A stretch of DNA of 32,698 nt from Massilia brevitalea (lineage in GTDB: Bacteria > Pseudomonadota > Gammaproteobacteria > Burkholderiales > Burkholderiaceae_D), in assembly GCF_030711405.1 (NCBI RefSeq), contig NZ_JAULSI010000031.1, positions 37,859 to 70,556 on the forward strand. Direction: 5' to 3'. This document shows, piece by piece, positions 1 to 8,842 of the stretch. Each line of letters starts with the position of its first letter. Position 1 is the stretch's first letter. Position numbers and translations under genes: made by a program. Under the pieces are notes generated by a model. That model had not been told where the DNA came from, did not search any database, and worked only from the letters and a program-made list of their open reading frames with translations.

Positions 1-1
1 G

Positions 2-44
2 GTTGAAAGCGGCATCAACACGGGGTCGGTCTCGCCGCTTCAAC
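2..44 (-). terminator. Possible terminator of the beta-oxidation operon
   Basis: An inverted repeat lies just downstream of the thiolase stop on the minus strand. Arms 2-13 and 34-44 pair over 11 bp with one bulged base, leaving a loop of about 20 bases. The window ends before any T-run could be seen, so function as a terminator is only inferred from position. Confidence 0.3.
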
Positions 45-50
45 TCAGGA

Positions 51-1247
51 TTACACGCGCTCGATGATACCGGCCGCGCCCATGCCGGCGCCGACGCACA
101 TCGTCACCATGCCGTACTTCAAATTGTTGCGGCGCAGTGCGTGCACGACGGTCGCGGCGCGGATCGCACCGGTGGCGCCCAGCGGGTGGCCCAGGGCAAT
201 CGCGCCGCCCATCGGGTTGACCTTGCTGGTGTCCAGGCCCAGGTCGCGGATCACGGCCAGCGCCTGTGCGGCGAAGGCTTCGTTCAGCTCGATCCAGTCC
301 AGCTGGTCCTGGGTGATGCCGGCGGCGGCCAGCGCGGCAGGAATCGCGAACTTCGGACCGATGCCCATGATCTCAGGCGGCACGCCGCGCACGGCGAACG
401 ACGAGAACTTGGCCAGCGGGGTCAGGTTGTGCTCGCGCAGGATTTTTTCGCTGACGACGATCAGGGCGCCGGCGCCGTCCGACATCTGCGACGAGGTCGC
501 AGCGGTAACGGTGCCCTTGGCGGCGAAGACCGGCTTCAGTTTCGCCATGCCTTCCATGCTGGCGTCGGCGCGCGGGCCTTCGTCGGTGTCGACGGTGCGG
601 CGCTTGACCGACACTTCACCGGTGGCCAGGTTCGGCGTACGGGTGACGATCTCGACCGGGGTGATCTCGTCCTTGAAGTAGCCGGCCTGCTGGGCGGCGA
701 TGGCGCGGCGGTGCGATTCCAGGCCGAAGGCGTCCTGGTCTTCGCGCGACACTTTCCACTGCTGGGCGACTTTTTCAGCAGTCAGGCCCATGCCGTAGGC
801 CAGGCCGACGTTCTCGTCCCTGAACGTCTCCATATTAATGGAGGGATGGTGGCCCATCATCGGCACCATCGACATCGATTCGACGCCGCCGGCGATCATC
901 ACGTCGGCTTCGCCGACGCGGATGCGGTCGGCCGCCATGGCCAGGGCGGTGATGCCCGAGGCGCAGTAACGGTTCACGGTCACGCCGCCCACGGTGTTCG
1001 GCAGGCCGGCCAGCACCACCGAGTTACGGGCGATGTTGAAGCCTTGTTCCGCTTCCGGGAACGAGCAGCCGACGATGGCGTCGATGATCAGGGCCGGGTC
1101 CAGGTTCGGCACGGCGGCCATGGCGCCACGGATGGCGTGCACCAGCAGGTCGTCCGGGCGGGTGGTCTTGAACATGCCGCGTGGCGCCTTGCCGATCGGG
1201 GTGCGGGTCGCTGCGACGATATATGCGTCTTGAAGTTGTTTGCTCAT
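51..1247 (-). CDS. fadA: Acetyl-CoA C-acyltransferase (3-ketoacyl-CoA thiolase)
   Basis: This 398-residue thiolase cleaves 3-ketoacyl-CoA with CoA to acetyl-CoA and a shortened acyl-CoA, the last step of each beta-oxidation turn, in the cytoplasm. The full catalytic set is visible: nucleophile Cys95 in NRYCASG, the NEAF motif near 322, His354 in GHPLG and the second cysteine Cys384 in the GAGMGAAG block. Length matches the family. It is the last gene of a minus-strand operon, 24 bases after the hydroxyacyl-CoA dehydrogenase gene, with an AGGA-like ribosome site. A biosynthetic acetoacetyl-CoA thiolase is an alternative, but the neighbours favour the degradative role. The symbol is by function; the paralogue cannot be settled here. 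Confidence 0.93.
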   Translation of the reverse strand: MSKQLQDAYIVAATRTPIGKAPRGMFKTTRPDDLLVHAIRGAMAAVPNLDPALIIDAIVGCSFPEAEQGFNIARNSVVLAGLPNTVGGVTVNRYCASGITALAMAADRIRVGEADVMIAGGVESMSMVPMMGHHPSINMETFRDENVGLAYGMGLTAEKVAQQWKVSREDQDAFGLESHRRAIAAQQAGYFKDEITPVEIVTRTPNLATGEVSVKRRTVDTDEGPRADASMEGMAKLKPVFAAKGTVTAATSSQMSDGAGALIVVSEKILREHNLTPLAKFSSFAVRGVPPEIMGIGPKFAIPAALAAAGITQDQLDWIELNEAFAAQALAVIRDLGLDTSKVNPMGGAIALGHPLGATGAIRAATVVHALRRNNLKYGMVTMCVGAGMGAAGIIERV

Positions 1248-1271
1248 GTTGGTCGTCCTGTTGTTCAGCGT

Positions 1272-3668
1272 TTAGTTGCGCACCGGCTTGCCGGTCTGCA
1301 TCATGCCCATGATCCGCTCTTGCGTCTTCGGGTTGTTCAGCAGCGAGACGAAGGCCTTGCGTTCCATGTCGAGCAGCCACTGCTCGGACACCACACTGCC
1401 CTGGTCGACGTCGCCGCCGGTCACGATCTCGGCGATGGCGTCGCCCAGCTGGTAGTCGTAGGCCGAAATGAAGCCGCCGTCACGCATGTTGACCAGCTGG
1501 CCGCGGATCGTCGCCCAGCCGTAGCGGCCGGTGACGGTGACCGGCCGCTGCGCCGGAGCGCGGTAGCCGGCGTCGAACATGGCGCGCGCCTGCACCTTGG
1601 CCACGTGCAGCAGCTCGTAGGCGTTGAAGACGATGATGTCGTCTTCCTTCAGGTAGCCCATGGCTTTCGCTTCCAGCGCCGACTTCGACACTTGCGCGGT
1701 GGCCGCGTTGGTGAAACCGGTCTTCAGGAATTGCAGGATGTCGTTGCCCTTGGCTTCCGTGAAAGCGCGCACTGCCGCTTCCTTCAGGCCGCCGCCGGCC
1801 GGCACCAGGCCGACGCCCACTTCGACCAGGCCGATGTAAGACTCGATCGAGGCCACGCGCTTCGATGCGTGCAGGGCCATCTCGCAGCCGCCGCCCAGCG
1901 CCAGGCCAGCGACAGCAGCCACCACCGGCACGTTCGAGTACTTCATCTGCATGAAGGTGTCTTGCAGTTCCTTGACGATCGGGTCCATCGCTTTCGCGCC
2001 GCCGGCCATGAAGGCTGGCAGGGCCGATTGCAGATCGGCGCCGGCCGAGAAGGCGCCGCCTTCGGTGGCGTCGGTGTTCCAGATCACCAGGCCCTTGAAG
2101 TTGGCTTCGGCTTCCGCCAGGCCGCGCTTGATGCCCTTGATGACGCCGTCACCGATGACGTGCATCTTGGTTTTCAGCGAAATGATCAGGACCTCATCGC
2201 CGGTATGCCACAGGCGCACCGAGTCGTCCTCGAACACAGTGGTGCCCGCGGTCTTCGCGTCTTGCGCGCCGGCGCCCAGCACTGGCGCACGGAAGGCCTG
2301 GCGCTCATACACTGGCAGGGTCGAACGTGGCACGTAGCTGTTCGATGCGGCCGAGTACGAACCTTCGGCAGTGTGCACGCCCTTCTCTGCTACTTGTCCT
2401 TCGAAGACCCAGGCTGGCAGCGGTGCGTTCGTCAGCGCCTTGCCGGCGTCGATGTCTTCCTTGACCCATTCGGCGATCTGCTTCCAGCCGGCCGCTTGCC
2501 AGGTCTCGAAGGGACCGACGCTCCAGCCGAAGCCCCAGCGCATCGCGAAGTCGATGTCGCGTGCGTTGTCGGCGATGGTATCGAGGTGGATCGCGATGTA
2601 GTGGAAGGCGTCGCGGAAGATCGCCCACAGGAACTGCGCCTGCGGATTCGTCGATTCGCGCATGGCCTTGAACTTCTTGACCGGGTCTTTTTCTTTCAGG
2701 ATGCGGGCAACGATGTCGGCTGCTTTCGCACCGCCGGCAACGTATTCGCCGGTGGCGAAGTCGAGGCGCTGGATTTCCTTGCCGACTTTCTTGTAGAAGC
2801 CGCCGCCGGTCTTCTGGCCCAGGGCGCCCTTCTCGATCAGCTTGGCCAGCACGTCCGGCGTCTTGTACAGGCTGAAGAACGGATCGTCCTGCAGGGTGTC
2901 CTGCATGGTCTTGATCACATGGCCCATCGTGTCCAGGCCGACGACGTCGGCGGTACGGAAGGTGCCCGATTTCGCGCGGCCCAGCTTGGCGCCGGTCAGG
3001 TCGTCGACCACGTCCACCGACAGGCCGAACTTCTCGGCTTCGTGGATGGTAGCCAGCATGCCAAAGATGCCGACGCGGTTCGCGATGAAGTTCGGCGTGT
3101 CTTTCGCGCGCACGACGCCCTTGCCCAGGACCGAGGTCAGGAAGGTCTCGAGCTGGTCGAGGATTTCCGGCTTGGTGCCGACGGTCGGGATCAGCTCGAC
3201 CAGGTGCATGTAGCGCGGCGGGTTGAAGAAGTGCACGCCGCAGAAGCGTGCCTTCAGCTCGTCGTCGAAGCCTTCGGCCAATTTATTGATCGACAGGCCC
3301 GACGTGTTCGACGCGAAGATCGCGTTCGGCGCGATGTGCGGCGCGACCTTGGCGTACAGGTCGTGCTTCCAGTCCATGCGTTCGGCGATGGCTTCGATGA
3401 TCAGGTCGCAGCCGGCCAGCACGTCGAGGTTGTCCTCGTAGTTGGCGATCTGGATCAGCGAGGCGTCATCCTTGTTGCCCAGCGGCGCAGGCGACAGCTT
3501 CTTCAGGTTCTCGATGGCGCGCAGGACGATGCCGTTCTTTGGGCCTTCCTTTGCAGGCAGGTCGAACAGGACGACAGGCACCTTGGCGTTGACGCAGTGC
3601 GCAGCGATCTGCGCGCCCATCACGCCCGCGCCCAGGACGGCGACTTTCTTGACGGTGAAATTGGTCAT
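1272..3668 (-). CDS. 3-hydroxyacyl-CoA dehydrogenase / enoyl-CoA hydratase fusion
   Basis: A 798-residue two-function beta-oxidation enzyme that hydrates enoyl-CoA and oxidises 3-hydroxyacyl-CoA with NAD. The order is dehydrogenase first and hydratase last, as in Bacillus FadN and opposite to E. coli FadB. The Rossmann motif GAGVMG lies at 13-18. His146 in GVHFFNP and the FIANRVG block (194-200) mark the dehydrogenase active site. The C-terminal dehydrogenase domain follows to about 400. The crotonase domain (about 480-690) has GAFSAGADL at 538-546 and both expected glutamates, Glu597 in GGGCEMAL and Glu616. The gene sits 21 bases after the acyl-CoA dehydrogenase gene with an AGGGA ribosome site. 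It is named by function because fadB would imply the other domain order. Confidence 0.95.
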   Translation of the reverse strand: MTNFTVKKVAVLGAGVMGAQIAAHCVNAKVPVVLFDLPAKEGPKNGIVLRAIENLKKLSPAPLGNKDDASLIQIANYEDNLDVLAGCDLIIEAIAERMDWKHDLYAKVAPHIAPNAIFASNTSGLSINKLAEGFDDELKARFCGVHFFNPPRYMHLVELIPTVGTKPEILDQLETFLTSVLGKGVVRAKDTPNFIANRVGIFGMLATIHEAEKFGLSVDVVDDLTGAKLGRAKSGTFRTADVVGLDTMGHVIKTMQDTLQDDPFFSLYKTPDVLAKLIEKGALGQKTGGGFYKKVGKEIQRLDFATGEYVAGGAKAADIVARILKEKDPVKKFKAMRESTNPQAQFLWAIFRDAFHYIAIHLDTIADNARDIDFAMRWGFGWSVGPFETWQAAGWKQIAEWVKEDIDAGKALTNAPLPAWVFEGQVAEKGVHTAEGSYSAASNSYVPRSTLPVYERQAFRAPVLGAGAQDAKTAGTTVFEDDSVRLWHTGDEVLIISLKTKMHVIGDGVIKGIKRGLAEAEANFKGLVIWNTDATEGGAFSAGADLQSALPAFMAGGAKAMDPIVKELQDTFMQMKYSNVPVVAAVAGLALGGGCEMALHASKRVASIESYIGLVEVGVGLVPAGGGLKEAAVRAFTEAKGNDILQFLKTGFTNAATAQVSKSALEAKAMGYLKEDDIIVFNAYELLHVAKVQARAMFDAGYRAPAQRPVTVTGRYGWATIRGQLVNMRDGGFISAYDYQLGDAIAEIVTGGDVDQGSVVSEQWLLDMERKAFVSLLNNPKTQERIMGMMQTGKPVRN

Positions 3669-3689
3669 GGTTTTTATCCCTAGAAGCGG

Positions 3690-5480
3690 TTAGAACAGGT
3701 CGGCGTCGAGCGCCAGCAGGTTGCTTGCGCCCGAACGTGCCTGGCGGATCAACATCGCGGTTTCCGGGTACAGGCGGGCGAAGTAGAAGCGTGCGGTGTG
3801 CAGCTTGGCTTCGTAGAACTTGTCGCCAGAATCTTTCTTTTCCAGAGCGATCTTCGACATCTGGGCGAAGAAGTAGGAGAACACCAGGTGACCGACCACG
3901 CGCAGGTAAGGCACGGCAGCGGCGCCGACTTCGTCCTGGTTGGTGAAGGCCTTCATGCCGATTTCCATGGTCAGCTTGGTGACTTTTTCGCCGAGCTCGC
4001 CCAGCGGGGTCACGAATTCCGACATCGATTCATCGAGGCCGTTTTCTTCGACGAAGGCCTTGATCTTTTCGCCGAAGGCGCGCAGCTTGGCGCCGTTGTC
4101 CATCAGGATCTTGCGGCCCAGCAGGTCCAGCGACTGGATGGTGTTGGTGCCTTCGTAGATCATGTTGATACGCGCGTCGCGCACGTACTGCTCCATGCCC
4201 CACTCGCTGATGTAGCCGTGGCCGCCGTAGACCTGCATCGCTTCCGAGGTGGCGATCCAGCCGTTGTCGGTGATGAAGGCTTTCACGATCGGGGTCAGCA
4301 GCGCGACTTCGCCGGCGGCTTCCTTGCGCACTTCTTCGTCAGGGTGGTTCAGTTCGCGGTCGATCTGCAGCGCAATGTACGAGGTCAGCGCACGCGCGCC
4401 TTCGGCGTAGGCCTTAGCAGTGAGTAACATGCGCCGGACGTCCGGGTGCACGATGATCGGATCGGCTGGCTTGCTTGGATCCTTCGGGCCCGACAGCGAA
4501 CGCATCTGGATGCGGTCTTTTGCGTACACCAGGGCGTTCTGGTAAGCCACTTCGGTCAGGCCGAGCGACTGCATGCCCACGCCCAGGCGGGCGGCGTTCA
4601 TGAACACGAACATCGCGTTCAGGCCTTTGTGCGGCTGGCCGATCAGGGTGCCGACGGCGCCGTCCAGGTTCATCTGGCAGGTCGAGTTGCCGTGGATGCC
4701 CATCTTTTCTTCGATGGCGCCGCAGAAGATCGGGTTGCGCTCGCCGATCGAACCATCCGCATTCGGCAGGAATTTAGGGACCAGGAACAGCGAGATGCCC
4801 TTCGAGCCTTCAGGGGCGTCCGGCAGGCGCGCCAGCACCAGGTGGACGATGTTCTCGGCCACGTCGTGTTCGCCGGCCGAGATGAAGATCTTCGAGCCGG
4901 TGATTTTGTAGGTGCCGTCGCCTTGCGGTTCGGCCTTCGAGCGCAGCAGGCCGAGGTCGGTGCCGCAATGCGCTTCGGTCAGGCACATGGTGCCGGTCCA
5001 CTCGCCCGAGACCAGCTTCGGCAGGTAGAATTTCTTCTGTTCGTCGGTGCCGTGTTCTTTCAGGCACTCGTAGGCGCCGTGCGACAGGCCCGGGTACATG
5101 GTCCACGCCTGGTTGGACGAGTTCAGCATTTCGTAGAACGAATTGTTCAGCGAAACAGGCAGGCCCTGGCCGCCGTATTCCGGATCGCACGCCAGCGCAG
5201 CCCAGCCGCCTTCGACGTACTGTTTATACGCTTCCTTGAAGCCTTTTGGCGTGGTTACGGTCTTGGTTTCCGCGTCGAAATGGCAGCCTTCGCGGTCGCC
5301 GGAGTGGTTCAGCGGGAACAGCACTTCCTGCGTGAATTTCGCACCTTCTTCGAGCACCTGGTTGATGATGTCGGCGTCGATTTCCTGGTATGCCGGCAAG
5401 TTCTTGAACTCTTCGGTGACATTGAGGAATTCGTGCAAAACGAACTGCATATCCCGGATTGGCGCGACGTACTGACCCAT
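3690..5480 (-). CDS. Acyl-CoA dehydrogenase, long form (about 600 residues)
   Basis: A 596-residue FAD enzyme that introduces the trans-2 double bond in acyl-CoA, opening beta-oxidation. It is longer than the classical 380-residue family. An N-terminal segment of about 80 residues and a C-terminal domain after about 470 surround the core, as in long-form dehydrogenases often paired with a FadN-type protein. Seen directly are the flavin-side motif MCLTEAHCGTDLG (165-177), the GHGY block near 420 and the likely catalytic base Glu443 in IYEGTN. A clear AGGAGA ribosome site precedes the ATG. The tetR stop is only 48 bases upstream, so the two genes are probably co-transcribed. Electrons would pass to electron-transfer flavoprotein, not encoded here. 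Chain-length preference cannot be read from sequence. Confidence 0.93.
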   Translation of the reverse strand: MGQYVAPIRDMQFVLHEFLNVTEEFKNLPAYQEIDADIINQVLEEGAKFTQEVLFPLNHSGDREGCHFDAETKTVTTPKGFKEAYKQYVEGGWAALACDPEYGGQGLPVSLNNSFYEMLNSSNQAWTMYPGLSHGAYECLKEHGTDEQKKFYLPKLVSGEWTGTMCLTEAHCGTDLGLLRSKAEPQGDGTYKITGSKIFISAGEHDVAENIVHLVLARLPDAPEGSKGISLFLVPKFLPNADGSIGERNPIFCGAIEEKMGIHGNSTCQMNLDGAVGTLIGQPHKGLNAMFVFMNAARLGVGMQSLGLTEVAYQNALVYAKDRIQMRSLSGPKDPSKPADPIIVHPDVRRMLLTAKAYAEGARALTSYIALQIDRELNHPDEEVRKEAAGEVALLTPIVKAFITDNGWIATSEAMQVYGGHGYISEWGMEQYVRDARINMIYEGTNTIQSLDLLGRKILMDNGAKLRAFGEKIKAFVEENGLDESMSEFVTPLGELGEKVTKLTMEIGMKAFTNQDEVGAAAVPYLRVVGHLVFSYFFAQMSKIALEKKDSGDKFYEAKLHTARFYFARLYPETAMLIRQARSGASNLLALDADLF

Positions 5481-5528
5481 GGTTTTCTCCTGACGAAGGT
5501 AAGATTGTGTGAGACTTGCTAAACGGGC

Positions 5529-6140
5529 TCAGCCCGCTTGATTGCTTTGAGTGGGATTACGGTAATTCTCGATCAGCCGCACGAAGCCGCGGTTCGCGCG
5601 CTCCAGTGCGCCGGGGACGCGTAGGAAACGCGCATCGTGGTGCAAGGCCAGGATCAGCCCGTACATCTCGTAGACCAGCTGGTCGGGGTCGGTGCCCTCT
5701 TGCAGCGCGCCGACATCGATGCTCTGCTGCACGGCGCGCAGCAGCGCACCCTGCCAGGCACGCACCATGGCCACCAGCGCTTCGCGGATCGGACCTGGAC
5801 GGTCATCGTACTCCACTGCGCCACTGATATAGATGCAGCCCGACGCAATTTCCACCGAAACGCGCTTGACCCAGCGTGCGAACATGGACTCCAGGCGCGG
5901 CAAGCCACGCTGCTCCTTGACGCTGGGGAAGAACACTTCCTGCTCGAAGCGGTGGTGATAAAGCTTGAGCACTTCCATCTGCAGGTCTTCGCGCGAACCG
6001 AAGTGCGCGAACACGCCCGATTTGCTCATGTTCATGCGGTCGGCCAGCAGGCCGATGGTCAGGCCTTCCAGCCCGTTGCGGCTGGCCAGCTCGAGTGCGA
6101 CGTCGAGGATGGCCGCCCGGGTCTGCTCGCCCTTGCGCAT
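5529..6140 (-). CDS. TetR/AcrR family regulator of the beta-oxidation operon
   Basis: A 203-residue TetR-type repressor. The helix-turn-helix spans about 25-50 (LTIGLLADRMNMSKSGVFAH) and the C-terminal half is the variable ligand domain. It is the first gene of the run with the acyl-CoA dehydrogenase, hydroxyacyl-CoA dehydrogenase and thiolase genes, so an autoregulated repressor induced by acyl-CoA or fatty acid is the natural inference; the ligand is not visible. The start is uncertain. ATG 6140 has no ribosome site, whereas an AGGGGA stretch at 6167-6172 sits five bases before an in-frame ATC codon at 6161-6159. ATG 6140 is given as the conservative choice. Confidence 0.88.
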   Translation of the reverse strand: MRKGEQTRAAILDVALELASRNGLEGLTIGLLADRMNMSKSGVFAHFGSREDLQMEVLKLYHHRFEQEVFFPSVKEQRGLPRLESMFARWVKRVSVEIASGCIYISGAVEYDDRPGPIREALVAMVRAWQGALLRAVQQSIDVGALQEGTDPDQLVYEMYGLILALHHDARFLRVPGALERANRGFVRLIENYRNPTQSNQAG

Positions 6141-6187
6141 GAATTTGGCTGAAGTGTTGATGACTGTCCCCTGGGTGAATCGAAAAA

Positions 6188-6201
6188 TCCGAACGCTCGT
6201 A
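6188..6201. promoter_or_regulatory. Probable TetR operator (imperfect palindrome)
   Basis: A 14-bp imperfect palindrome, TCCGAACGCTCGTA on plus, with 10 of 14 positions symmetric. It sits just downstream of the tetR -10 region, where repressor binding would block transcription. The core GAACGCTCGT recurs as GAACGTTCGT at 6366-6375. The assignment is inferred from symmetry and position. Confidence 0.45.
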
Positions 6202-6229
6202 CTATTATCTATCGGCGGGTGAATGTCAA
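6202..6229 (-). promoter_or_regulatory. Promoter of the tetR/beta-oxidation operon
   Basis: On the minus strand a perfect TTGACA (6224-6229) is followed by an AT-rich -10 region: TAATAG at 6202-6207 with a 16-base spacer, or GATAAT at 6204-6209 with 14. It is the only good sigma-70 match upstream of tetR. The overlap with the palindrome at 6188-6201 fits repression. Confidence 0.6.
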
Positions 6230-6258
6230 ACGGGAACTTAGAGGTGGGGTTCTAGTAT

Positions 6259-6282
6259 GGTGGGCACTCCGTGCCCACGCGG
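6259..6282 (+). repeat. REP-like palindrome, copy 1
   Basis: Arms GTGGGCAC (6260-6267) and GTGCCCAC (6271-6278) pair perfectly around a 3-base loop, followed by GCGG. The same core and GCG flank recur at 17980-18020 and 24220-24246 in the opposite orientation. It lies in the hslR-tetR gap, and its left flank is degenerate compared with the other copies. Confidence 0.7.
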
Positions 6283-6410
6283 AAATATGAACAATGTTGG
6301 CAGCGTAAGAGCGGGCCTGCGGCCTTGATTACTGGCGCAACCGATCGCGGTCCGATTGAACGCGTGAACGTTCGTTACTCTGCCCATTGGCCAGAGCTAC
6401 CCTGTCCACC

Positions 6411-6791
6411 CTATTCCCCTGCCCGCGTAATCGCCCGGCGATCACGCTTGGTTGGCCTGCCCTTGATGCTGCTGCCCGGCTCCGGGAACAAACGCCGCGC
6501 TTCGGTATCGTTCTCGCGCCGGGCAATGCTTTCCTGCGTTTCGCTGTACATCGTCCGTGCAATCGGCGCGCCGCCGCGCTTGTCGGAAATGCCCAAGACC
6601 ATCACTTCCCAGCGGTCCGAGCCATTGTCGATAAAAATCTTGTCGTTCAACTTCACGGCGCGCGCCGATTTCACCGGCTCGCCGCCGATACGCACGCGGC
6701 CACGTTCCACCGCATCGGCCGCCAGCGAGCGCGTCTTGAAGAAGCGCGCGGCCCACAGCCACTTGTCGATGCGAACATTATCGTTTTCCAT
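6411..6791 (-). CDS. hslR: S4-domain RNA-binding heat shock protein (Hsp15-like)
   Basis: About 126 residues. The N-terminal S4 domain carries the typical start RIDKWLWAARFFKTRSLA and the GRVRIGG turn, as in Hsp15. In E. coli, Hsp15 binds free 50S subunits carrying nascent chains and helps recycle stalled ribosomes; that role is family knowledge. The C-terminal tail is basic (GRPTKRDRRAITRAGE). ATG 6791 is chosen because GAGGAC lies just before it and the S4 motif begins immediately after; an in-frame start at 6818 would add nine unconserved residues. It lies downstream of clsB on the same strand. Confidence 0.88.
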   Translation of the reverse strand: MENDNVRIDKWLWAARFFKTRSLAADAVERGRVRIGGEPVKSARAVKLNDKIFIDNGSDRWEVMVLGISDKRGGAPIARTMYSETQESIARRENDTEARRLFPEPGSSIKGRPTKRDRRAITRAGE

Positions 6792-6863
6792 TGCTTGTCC
6801 TCTTTCTGGTTCAAGCACCCCATATGCTGGCGAGGACCCGCTTTTTCGAGGCCTTTTCGCTGA

Positions 6864-8024
6864 TCAGGCGTAGCCGATGGCAAAAATCCGCATTGCAAAC
6901 TTGTAGGCCAGGTAAGCCGTCCCGTACAAGGCCCGGCGCACCCAGCCGAAGCCGGCAAATTCCTCCAGGTGCACCGGCACCCCGTCGGCCACGCCGCGCA
7001 GGATGTGGGCGCGCACGGCACGCGCAAAGCCAACGTCGCGCACGACGATGTTCGCTTCCTGGTTCACGAACAGCGACAGGCCGTCGCAATTGCTCGACCC
7101 CACGGTGGCCCAGTCGTCGTCGACCACGGCGATCTTCGCGTGGAGCTGCGTCTTGCGGTACTCCACCACCTTGATGCCGGCCGCCAGCAGTTTCGGATAA
7201 AAGGAGCGCGCCACCGCGTCCTGCATCTTGAATTCGCCCACGCCGATCAGGAGCGTAACCTCGACGCCGCGGGCAGCCGCATGCGCCAGTGCCTCGCGGA
7301 ACTTGCGCCCCGGGGCAAAATAAGGATTCGCCAGCAATACGCATTTCCTGGCCTGGCCGATCGCCTGCAGATAGGCGCGCTGGATGGTGCGCCGGTTGCG
7401 CAAATTGTCGCGCACGACGAAGGCCGCGCGCATCGGCTTCGCGCCCTCGGTCGGCGGCTGGCTCCGCATCTCGCGGAACAGGCCGATACGGCGGATCAGC
7501 GGCAGGTGGCCGGCGCGCGCCCACTGCGCTTGCGCCTCCAGGTGGATTTGCGCCAGCAGCGGCCCCTGCACCTGCACCGCGAAATCCCAGCGCGGCGCCG
7601 GCAGCGGCCTGTGCGGCTCGTAGTCGCACAGCATGTCGTCGTTGATGTTGATGCCGCCGATAAAGGCAATGCTGCGGTCGACCACCGTGATCTTGCGGTG
7701 CGTGCGCGTGACGCCGCGCTTGAACCATGGGTTGAACACGCGGTAATGCACGCCGGCGGCGGCAAAGGCTTCGGCGCGGCGGCAGCAGACGCGGTGGCCG
7801 GTGCCGAACCAGTCGACCAGCACCCGCACCTTGACCCCGCGTTTGGCGGCCCGGATCAAGGCGTCCTCGATGCCGCGCGCGACGGCGTCCTCGGCAAAGA
7901 TATAGGTCTCGAACAGGACGTCGTGCCGGGCGGCGTCGATGGCGGCTATCATCGCCGGAAACAGCTGGAGGCCGGATTCGAGCAGGGTGATGTCGTTGTT
8001 CGCTACATAGCTGACCGGGCGCAT
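6864..8024 (-). CDS. clsB: Cardiolipin synthase B (phospholipase D family)
   Basis: A 386-residue phospholipase D-superfamily protein joining phosphatidyl groups to make cardiolipin at the inner membrane. Two HKD motifs are seen: His109-x-Lys111-x4-Asp116 (HRKITVVD) and His295-x-Lys297-x4-Asp302 (HAKIAVVD), each followed by the expected G-[GS]-x-N type segment. Length and the absence of N-terminal membrane helices match ClsB rather than ClsA. It starts two bases after the EEP stop, so the pair is translationally coupled. E. coli also has an EEP-family protein (YbhP) encoded beside ClsB, which supports a shared pathway. Confidence 0.9.
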   Translation of the reverse strand: MRPVSYVANNDITLLESGLQLFPAMIAAIDAARHDVLFETYIFAEDAVARGIEDALIRAAKRGVKVRVLVDWFGTGHRVCCRRAEAFAAAGVHYRVFNPWFKRGVTRTHRKITVVDRSIAFIGGININDDMLCDYEPHRPLPAPRWDFAVQVQGPLLAQIHLEAQAQWARAGHLPLIRRIGLFREMRSQPPTEGAKPMRAAFVVRDNLRNRRTIQRAYLQAIGQARKCVLLANPYFAPGRKFREALAHAAARGVEVTLLIGVGEFKMQDAVARSFYPKLLAAGIKVVEYRKTQLHAKIAVVDDDWATVGSSNCDGLSLFVNQEANIVVRDVGFARAVRAHILRGVADGVPVHLEEFAGFGWVRRALYGTAYLAYKFAMRIFAIGYA

Positions 8025-8026
8025 AC

Positions 8027-8836
8027 CTAAGCCAGCTGGAGTTCCGCGACGATCGGTGCGTGATCCGAGAGTTTGGCCCAGATCGGGCCAGCCATGACCT
8101 GGGCATTGTCGACCTTGAAGCCGCGCACGTAGATGCGGTCAAGGCGGAACCAGGGCAGCGCGGCCGGGAAGGTGCGCGCCGGCGCCAGGCGCGGCTGGCG
8201 CCCTGCCCAGCTGCGCACCATGTCGCCCAGGGCCGACTTCGGCCCGAGCTCGTCGAACACCTCGGTCACGCCCAGGGCATTGCGCAAACGGTCGCTCAGG
8301 GTATTGCGCCAGTCGTTGAAGTCGCCGGCGATGATTACCGGTTCGCCGTTCGACGACTGCTGTACCGCCTCGATGAGTTGCACGGTCTGGCGCCCGCGCC
8401 CGCCTTCGAACAGCCCCAAATGGACCACGTAGCAATGGACCCGGCCAGCCGGCGTTTCCAGCACGCAGTGCAGGATGCCGCGCTGCTCGTAGGCATGGTC
8501 GGACACGTCGTGGTTATGGCTGTTTTCGATAGGGAAACAGCTGAGCAGCGCATTGCCGTGGTGGCCGTGGTCATAGACCGCATTCATGCCGTAGGCCGAA
8601 TGGTGGGATTCGCCGGCAAAGTACTCGTACTGCGCCGTTTCCGGCCAGATGCGGTGTTCGCGCTTATGGTTGGCATAGCGCGCCAGGTTGCGATCATGCC
8701 TGCCCTGCACTTCTTGCAGGAAGACAATATCGGCGTGGAATTCAGCGATGGCTTTCTTCAATGCCAGGACGCGTGGCGTGCTGCGCAGCGAGGAAACACC
8801 CTTATGAATATTATAGGTAGCGACACGAATCTTCAT
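8027..8836 (-). CDS. Endonuclease/exonuclease/phosphatase family protein (YbhP-like)
   Basis: A 269-residue EEP-fold metal-dependent phosphoesterase. The motifs appear in order: YNIHKG with Asn9, FLQEVQG with Glu42, HLGLFEGGR, GDFNDW, LDRIYVRG and the terminal SDHAP with Asp258-His259. No signal peptide is visible. The gene is directly upstream of clsB with a 2-base gap, so a role with phospholipids is more likely than DNA repair, but the substrate is unknown. ATG 8836 has no ribosome site; instead TAGAAT lies just before it (see the promoter entry). This gene appears separated from nudB by the sulfur locus. Confidence 0.85.
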   Translation of the reverse strand: MKIRVATYNIHKGVSSLRSTPRVLALKKAIAEFHADIVFLQEVQGRHDRNLARYANHKREHRIWPETAQYEYFAGESHHSAYGMNAVYDHGHHGNALLSCFPIENSHNHDVSDHAYEQRGILHCVLETPAGRVHCYVVHLGLFEGGRGRQTVQLIEAVQQSSNGEPVIIAGDFNDWRNTLSDRLRNALGVTEVFDELGPKSALGDMVRSWAGRQPRLAPARTFPAALPWFRLDRIYVRGFKVDNAQVMAGPIWAKLSDHAPIVAELQLA

Positions 8837-8842
8837 GGGAAC

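Noticed and set aside
3..3683. A 1226-codon open frame on plus across the thiolase and hydroxyacyl-CoA dehydrogenase genes
   Set aside because: It is a shadow of GC-rich genes on minus. The translation is rich in His, Arg, Ala, Gly and Asp without domains, and the minus genes are complete with known catalytic residues.
6271..6873. A 200-codon plus-strand open frame across hslR
   Set aside because: It begins in the REP-like repeat and runs antisense to hslR; no ribosome site or family match.
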